Source of the DNA: Luteitalea sp. | Lineage (GTDB): Bacteria; Acidobacteriota; Vicinamibacteria; Vicinamibacterales; Vicinamibacteraceae | Assembly: GCA_009377605.1 (NCBI GenBank) | Contig: WHTT01000054.1 | Location: 1 to 44,501, forward strand | Direction of reading: 5' to 3' | Length of the DNA: 44,501 nucleotides | Part shown: positions 41,333 through 44,501 of the stretch, in pieces | Position numbering within the stretch: the first letter of the stretch is position 1 | Layout of the letters: every line of letters begins with the position of its first letter | Position numbers and translations under genes: made by a program | Notes under the pieces: model-generated | Databases searched by the model: none | What the model saw: the letters and a program-made list of their open reading frames with translations, nothing else | Told to the model about the DNA's origin: nothing

Positions 41333-42265
41333 ATGAATCGGAGAGGATTTCTCATTGGTGCTGCTGCGGCAGCCGGTCTCGCCCGCACGGGATGGACGCA
41401 AGGGGCAAGTCAAGCCGGTCCGGCCGATCCAGCCAAGCTGGCTCGCATTGCCGTCATGACCCTCAACTTCCAGAGCATCTTGAAGCTGCCCGATGAGCCG
41501 GACGAGCCGACGCGCACGCTCGAGCTCTTCGACATCCCGGAGATGCTCGCGGACCGTTATCGTGTCCACAACATCGAGTTTCAGCACTACCACATTCCGT
41601 CGACCGAGCTGTCGTACCTGAAAGAGCTCCGCGCCCGGATCGAGAAGAGCAGATCGCGGATGACGCAGATCAATCTGGAGTTCGGGCCCCTGAACATGTC
41701 GGCGCCCGAGCTGAGGTCGCGGCTGCAGGCGATCGACCTGACCAAGCGGTGGATCGATCATGCCGCGACGTTGGGCGCGCAACGCGTGATGATCAACCAG
41801 GGTGACCCGACGCACGAGAACAAGAGCTACGGGATTCCCACGCTGCAGAAGATGGGCGACTACGGCAGATCGAAGGGGATCATCGTGTCCGTGGAGACCC
41901 GCGGGGGCGGCCGTCGTCGCAGGGGTGGCGCGGGGGCGGAATCCGAGACGCCCCCGCCCGCACCGGCGACACCGCAGGAACCGGCCTGGGTCTTGGTGGC
42001 GGAGATCATCAAGGAGTCGCGGACCTATGCGAACCCTGACCTTGGGGGAATAGGAGCGGCGAATCAGGAGGAGCTCCACGCCTGTCTTCGCGCGATGTTC
42101 CCGATGAGCGCAGGCAGCCTGCATGCCAGGGTCAGCGACCAATGGGACTTGGCAACGGCGATCAAATTCTTGGAAGGACTCGGCTACAAGGGGCTCTATA
42201 CGATCGAGGTGAGGGGCCACGAGGGCACTCAGGAGATGTACGACATCATTCTCGCGACGATCTGA
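41333..42265 (+). CDS. TIM-barrel sugar isomerase-like protein with Tat leader and disordered insert
   Basis: A 310-residue protein from the ATG at 41333, which has AAGGAG seven bases upstream; the longer open frame from 41201 has no ribosome site. Leader MNRRGFLIGAAAAAGLARTG is Tat-like. The barrel (AP-endonuclease-2 fold) shows VMTLNFQSILKL, DRYRVHNIEFQHYHIPS, LGAQRVMINQGDPTHENKS, IIVSVETRG and GLYTIEVRGHEGTQEMY. Between strands lies an unusual low-complexity insert at about residues 190-215 (GGGRRRRGGAGAES, then PPPAPATPQEPAW). The metal-site His/Glu pattern is partial. It follows the haem dehydrogenase by 150 bases and precedes the amidohydrolase by 38, so these probably form one operon. 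Confidence 0.82.
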   Translation: MNRRGFLIGAAAAAGLARTGWTQGASQAGPADPAKLARIAVMTLNFQSILKLPDEPDEPTRTLELFDIPEMLADRYRVHNIEFQHYHIPSTELSYLKELRARIEKSRSRMTQINLEFGPLNMSAPELRSRLQAIDLTKRWIDHAATLGAQRVMINQGDPTHENKSYGIPTLQKMGDYGRSKGIIVSVETRGGGRRRRGGAGAESETPPPAPATPQEPAWVLVAEIIKESRTYANPDLGGIGAANQEELHACLRAMFPMSAGSLHARVSDQWDLATAIKFLEGLGYKGLYTIEVRGHEGTQEMYDIILATI

Positions 42266-42303
42266 GGCACTGTGTTCTTTCTCGGCCAGTGTCTCCGTCG
42301 AAA

Positions 42304-43629
42304 ATGCTCACCCGCGTTGCAACACCTGTCCTTGCCGTGGCCGTCATGGCGAGCGCTCCCGTGGTTGGTCACTGGCAGCAGCCGCGCTTCTCGTCTGCGG
42401 ACACCGCGCTGCGCGTGAGACGATGGCTGGATCCAGCATCCGGCCAATTCCACGGACCGTCGGCGATTGTGGTGTCTGGCACTCGGATCAAGCACATCGT
42501 GCCGTTAGCCGACTTCGATCAGCGGTCCACCAAGGCACTGATTGATCTTGGAGCCGCGACGGTGCTGCCAGGCCTCATCGACGCCCATGTGCACCTGACA
42601 ATCGGTGGCACATCCCGCGCGAACGCCGCTGCGATCCTTCGGGCCGGCTTCACCACCGTCGCCGATCTCGGCGCCACGTCCGATGCCGTGATCCGGCTGC
42701 GCGACGCCATTGCTTCCGGAGATGCCGAGGGCCCTCGCATCTTGGCAGCCGGCCTTTGGGTGGGCACGAAGAACGGCATCTGCGAGTTTGGTGGGATCGG
42801 TGTCGATGGCGGCCCGAAGCAATTCCGCGCGCGCGTGCGCGAGAACGTGGCTTCGGGGGCCGACCTGACGAAAGTTTGCGTGTCTGGCTGGACGAGGGAC
42901 GCCTTCGCCCATCCGGACGCCTACGAGATCTCGGATGCCGCGCTGGCGGCGGTGGTCGACGAGTCTCGGCGACGGGGTCACGTCGTGCTCGCCCACGCGA
43001 TAAGCCTCGGAAGCGTCCAGGCGGCGCTCCGCGCAGGCGTCGATGGATTGGCACACGCGGCATATCTCGACGCGGCCACAGCGACGGTGCTCCGTGACAA
43101 AGGCGTGTTTCTCGTTCCGACGCTTGCCTCCCTGCTGCGCGGGACGCAGGGCAGAGCAGGAGTCGCACTGCAAGAGTCCGTGGCAGAGGCACACCGCGCC
43201 GGTGTGCGGCTCATCTTCGGGACCGATGGCGGCGTGCTTCCACACGGCGAGAACGCCGTGGAGTTCGCCGCCCTGATCGAAGCAGGCGTGCCAGCGATCG
43301 ATGCAATCCGCGCCGCAACGGTCGACGCAGCGGATGCTTTGGGCTTGGCCACCGAGATCGGCACAATCGACATCGGCAAGACGGCTGACCTCATCGCCGT
43401 CGACGGTGATCCGCTACACGATCCGACGGCGCTTTCCCGAGTGACCTTCGTCATGCAGAGCGGCCACGTCGCACGCCATGAGAGATCGGCCGCCTCGGCG
43501 AGGCGGCCTACCATCGTTCGCGGTAGGGCGCGTTCGCCGAACGCGCCGTGGTGCGCGATCCACGGCCTCGCCGAGGCGGCGCTACCGTCTAACAGGGTCC
43601 CACGAACGTTCCCGCGGGCTGTCCGGTGA
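42304..43629 (+). CDS. Imidazolonepropionase-like amidohydrolase, exported, with repeat-encoded C-terminus
   Basis: A 441-residue protein from the ATG at 42304 (leader MLTRVATPVLAVAVMASAPVV). The amidohydrolase-1 motifs are VLPGLIDAHVHLTIGG (HxH), GFTTVADLGA, KVCVSGW (metal Lys position), HVVLAHAISLGSV, DGLAHAAYLD and LIFGTDGGVLPHG (metal Asp). The C-terminal strand ends normally at DLIAVDGDPLHDPTALSRVT, FVMQSGHVARHE. The last about 50 residues (RSAASARRPTIVRGRARSP and onward) are translated from three REP-like hairpins at 43488-43586, so the natural stop codon has been lost. Third gene of the haem dehydrogenase/TIM-barrel operon. Confidence 0.87.
   Translation: MLTRVATPVLAVAVMASAPVVGHWQQPRFSSADTALRVRRWLDPASGQFHGPSAIVVSGTRIKHIVPLADFDQRSTKALIDLGAATVLPGLIDAHVHLTIGGTSRANAAAILRAGFTTVADLGATSDAVIRLRDAIASGDAEGPRILAAGLWVGTKNGICEFGGIGVDGGPKQFRARVRENVASGADLTKVCVSGWTRDAFAHPDAYEISDAALAAVVDESRRRGHVVLAHAISLGSVQAALRAGVDGLAHAAYLDAATATVLRDKGVFLVPTLASLLRGTQGRAGVALQESVAEAHRAGVRLIFGTDGGVLPHGENAVEFAALIEAGVPAIDAIRAATVDAADALGLATEIGTIDIGKTADLIAVDGDPLHDPTALSRVTFVMQSGHVARHERSAASARRPTIVRGRARSPNAPWCAIHGLAEAALPSNRVPRTFPRAVR
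43488..43586. repeat. Three consecutive REP-like hairpins (R2-R4)
   Basis: R2 at 43488-43512 (GGCCGCCTCGGCGAGGCGG then CCTACC), R3 at 43520-43551 (GGTAGGGCGCGTTCGCCG then AACGCGCCGTGG) and R4 at 43560-43586 (CCACGGCCTCGCCGAGGCGG then CGCTACC). R2 and R4 are in opposite orientation, so the outer two can also pair with each other. They encode the C-terminal tail of the amidohydrolase. The same unit occurs at 22677 and 44450. Confidence 0.8.
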
Positions 43630-44068
43630 TCCCAGCCTTTGCAATCAGCTCGCAGAACAGCGCCATGTCGCCCGTGTTGCCCGTTGGACTGCGGCACTGC
43701 ATCCGCAGCGTCGACAGCAGCCGCCCGTACGCAGCGTCAGTGAGGGGACCCCAGATGCCATCGATTGCGAGGCTTTCGCCGTTCAGATAGTTGCAGACGG
43801 CTTGCACCAGCTCTCTCTCTGTCGCCGGCTCGACGACGATTTGTTGCGGCTCGGCGTCCGTTTCCGCGACGCTCACGCTGATGCGGCGATTCTCGAATCG
43901 AGCGCCGATCCACCTGGATGGTGGCTCGGGCCGCTGGTCTTTGGAAGCCTCAGCAGTTGGCGTGGAAGGCGAGGACGCTGAGGGCTGGCGCGCCGCGTGC
44001 GATTCAGGAGCACGATCGCATGCGATAGCCAGAACGACCAACCCGCATAGAAGAGCGCTGAGCAACAT
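43589..44068 (-). CDS. Hypothetical lipoprotein
   Basis: A 159-residue protein, MLLSALLCGLVVLAIACDRA: a lipoprotein-type signal with Cys at residue 17. A low-complexity Ser/Pro/Thr linker follows (ARQPSASSPSTPTAEASKDQ), then a small domain: FENRRISVSVAETDAEP, ERELVQAVCNYLNGESLAID, GIWGPLTDAAYGRLLSTLRM, ending with NTGDMALFCELIAKAGI and three further Cys that may form disulfides. The helix GIWGPLTDAAYGRLL recalls peptidoglycan-binding (PG_binding_1) helices, but I would not claim it. Convergent with the amidohydrolase; the 3' ends overlap by 41 bases because of the read-through tail. Confidence 0.65.
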   Translation of the reverse strand: MLLSALLCGLVVLAIACDRAPESHAARQPSASSPSTPTAEASKDQRPEPPSRWIGARFENRRISVSVAETDAEPQQIVVEPATERELVQAVCNYLNGESLAIDGIWGPLTDAAYGRLLSTLRMQCRSPTGNTGDMALFCELIAKAGITGQPAGTFVGPC

Positions 44069-44449
44069 GCGTGGACCCCGGGGTTCCTACGCGAAACGCG
44101 CTCTATTTTGATCCCGCCTGCGCGTCGACGCAACTGGTGCCGATCGCGAGCTCATCCGCGGGGAGCGTGTCGAGGGAATATCGGATCGGATCGCGTGTCG
44201 ATCCGTGAGGCCTCGGCCAGTCGTGGAAACGATCGACGGCGTCGTCCGGCGCATCATGCCGTCGGCCGACACGGGTTACCCCGCAGATCGGCAGCTTGCC
44301 CCGGGGCCAGTTCGGCACCAATCTGGCGCGCCTTACAACAATCACCGGCATGGTGACGGTATATTCGTCAGTCCAGAACTGTCACAGCGAGGTTACCGCC
44401 ATTGGCGTAACATGCCGATGTATCGTCCTGAACGCGTATCCTCGTCCAA
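44069..44449. other. No gene recognised
   Basis: Short open stretches exist on both strands (for example a minus-strand frame at 44103-44351 and a plus-strand frame from 44205), but none has a convincing ribosome site, family motif or coding pattern. The stretch may be intergenic or a worn-out gene end. Confidence 0.4.
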
Positions 44450-44478
44450 GGTAGGGCCGCCTCGCCGAGGCGGCCGTG
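44450..44478. repeat. REP-like hairpin repeat, copy R5
   Basis: GGTAGGGCCGCCTCGCCG, then AGGCGGCCGTG: a 9-bp stem GGCCGCCTC/GAGGCGGCC style around CGCCG. Same orientation and lead sequence as R1 and R3. Confidence 0.8.
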
Positions 44479-44501
44479 ACGGCGCGGGAGGCTGACGCGC
44501 C

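Noticed and set aside
44103-44351. Possible small minus-strand gene at the right edge
   Set aside because: No ribosome site, no recognisable motif and arginine/proline-rich composition typical of non-coding frames.

Overview
The window is high-GC bacterial DNA. Its families point to Acidobacteriota, probably a Vicinamibacteria-like soil lineage. The indicators are an Oar-type TonB receptor with an N-terminal carboxypeptidase-regulatory-like domain, an 'acidobacterial duplicated orphan permease' (ADOP), a PadR regulator, DUF1080, Gfo/Idh and TIM-barrel proteins with Tat-like leaders, a CxxCH haem protein of the PVC type, and dispersed GGTAGGG...hairpin repeats. The taxon is inferred from family content only. 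No rRNA, tRNA, phage module or intact transposase was seen.

Region 1 (1-16.2 kb) looks like a catabolic locus for a sugar-acid-type substrate. On the minus strand an operon encodes a TonB receptor, an HpcH/HpaI-type aldolase, a Gfo/Idh oxidoreductase and a DUF6807 lipoprotein that runs off the left edge. On the plus strand an overlapping operon encodes a DUF1537 four-carbon acid-sugar kinase, a PdxA-family dehydrogenase and a second aldolase. A third aldolase copy at 6.05 kb is preceded by a 36-codon remnant of the pdxA 3' end, so it comes from a duplication of the kinase-pdxA-aldolase operon that lost most of its 5' part. Two paralogous proteins that join an FGE-like domain, a BNR/sialidase-like propeller and MORN-type repeats flank the operon on the minus strand. 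One is 5'-truncated and the other is frameshifted. A shared promoter-like motif (AATAC, two bases, ATTGACA, one base, TTTCCAA) precedes the TonB operon, the pdxA-tail/aldolase unit and the kinase operon, suggesting one regulon. An XRE-RES toxin-antitoxin pair sits inside this region.

Region 2 (16.2-31.6 kb) mixes intact housekeeping or accessory genes (TrmO, SDR, cyclase-family hydrolase, secreted nucleosidase, GT39-like membrane protein, PadR, DUF72, VOC, AAA/DUF234-type ATPase, ADOP permease, TIM-barrel protein) with an unusual density of gene remnants. These are an ECF41 sigma C-terminus facing a frameshifted carboxymuconolactone decarboxylase, an alpha/beta-hydrolase tail, a beheaded VapC beside its intact antitoxin, an ECF-sigma/DoxX-like chimera, and a frameshifted ParE joined to a DUF1772 gene at a possible microhomology junction. 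The ATPase gene starts directly behind a perfect 32-bp palindrome.

Region 3 (31.7-44.5 kb) holds a stand-alone family-B DNA polymerase with all exonuclease and polymerase motifs, a DHA2-type MFS exporter, a Uma2 protein, and a 166-bp MITE-like inverted-repeat element bounded by CTAG. A second catabolic group follows: DUF1080, amidohydrolase, PVC-type haem dehydrogenase, TIM-barrel protein and an imidazolonepropionase-like amidohydrolase. The C-terminus of the last gene is encoded by three REP-like hairpins.
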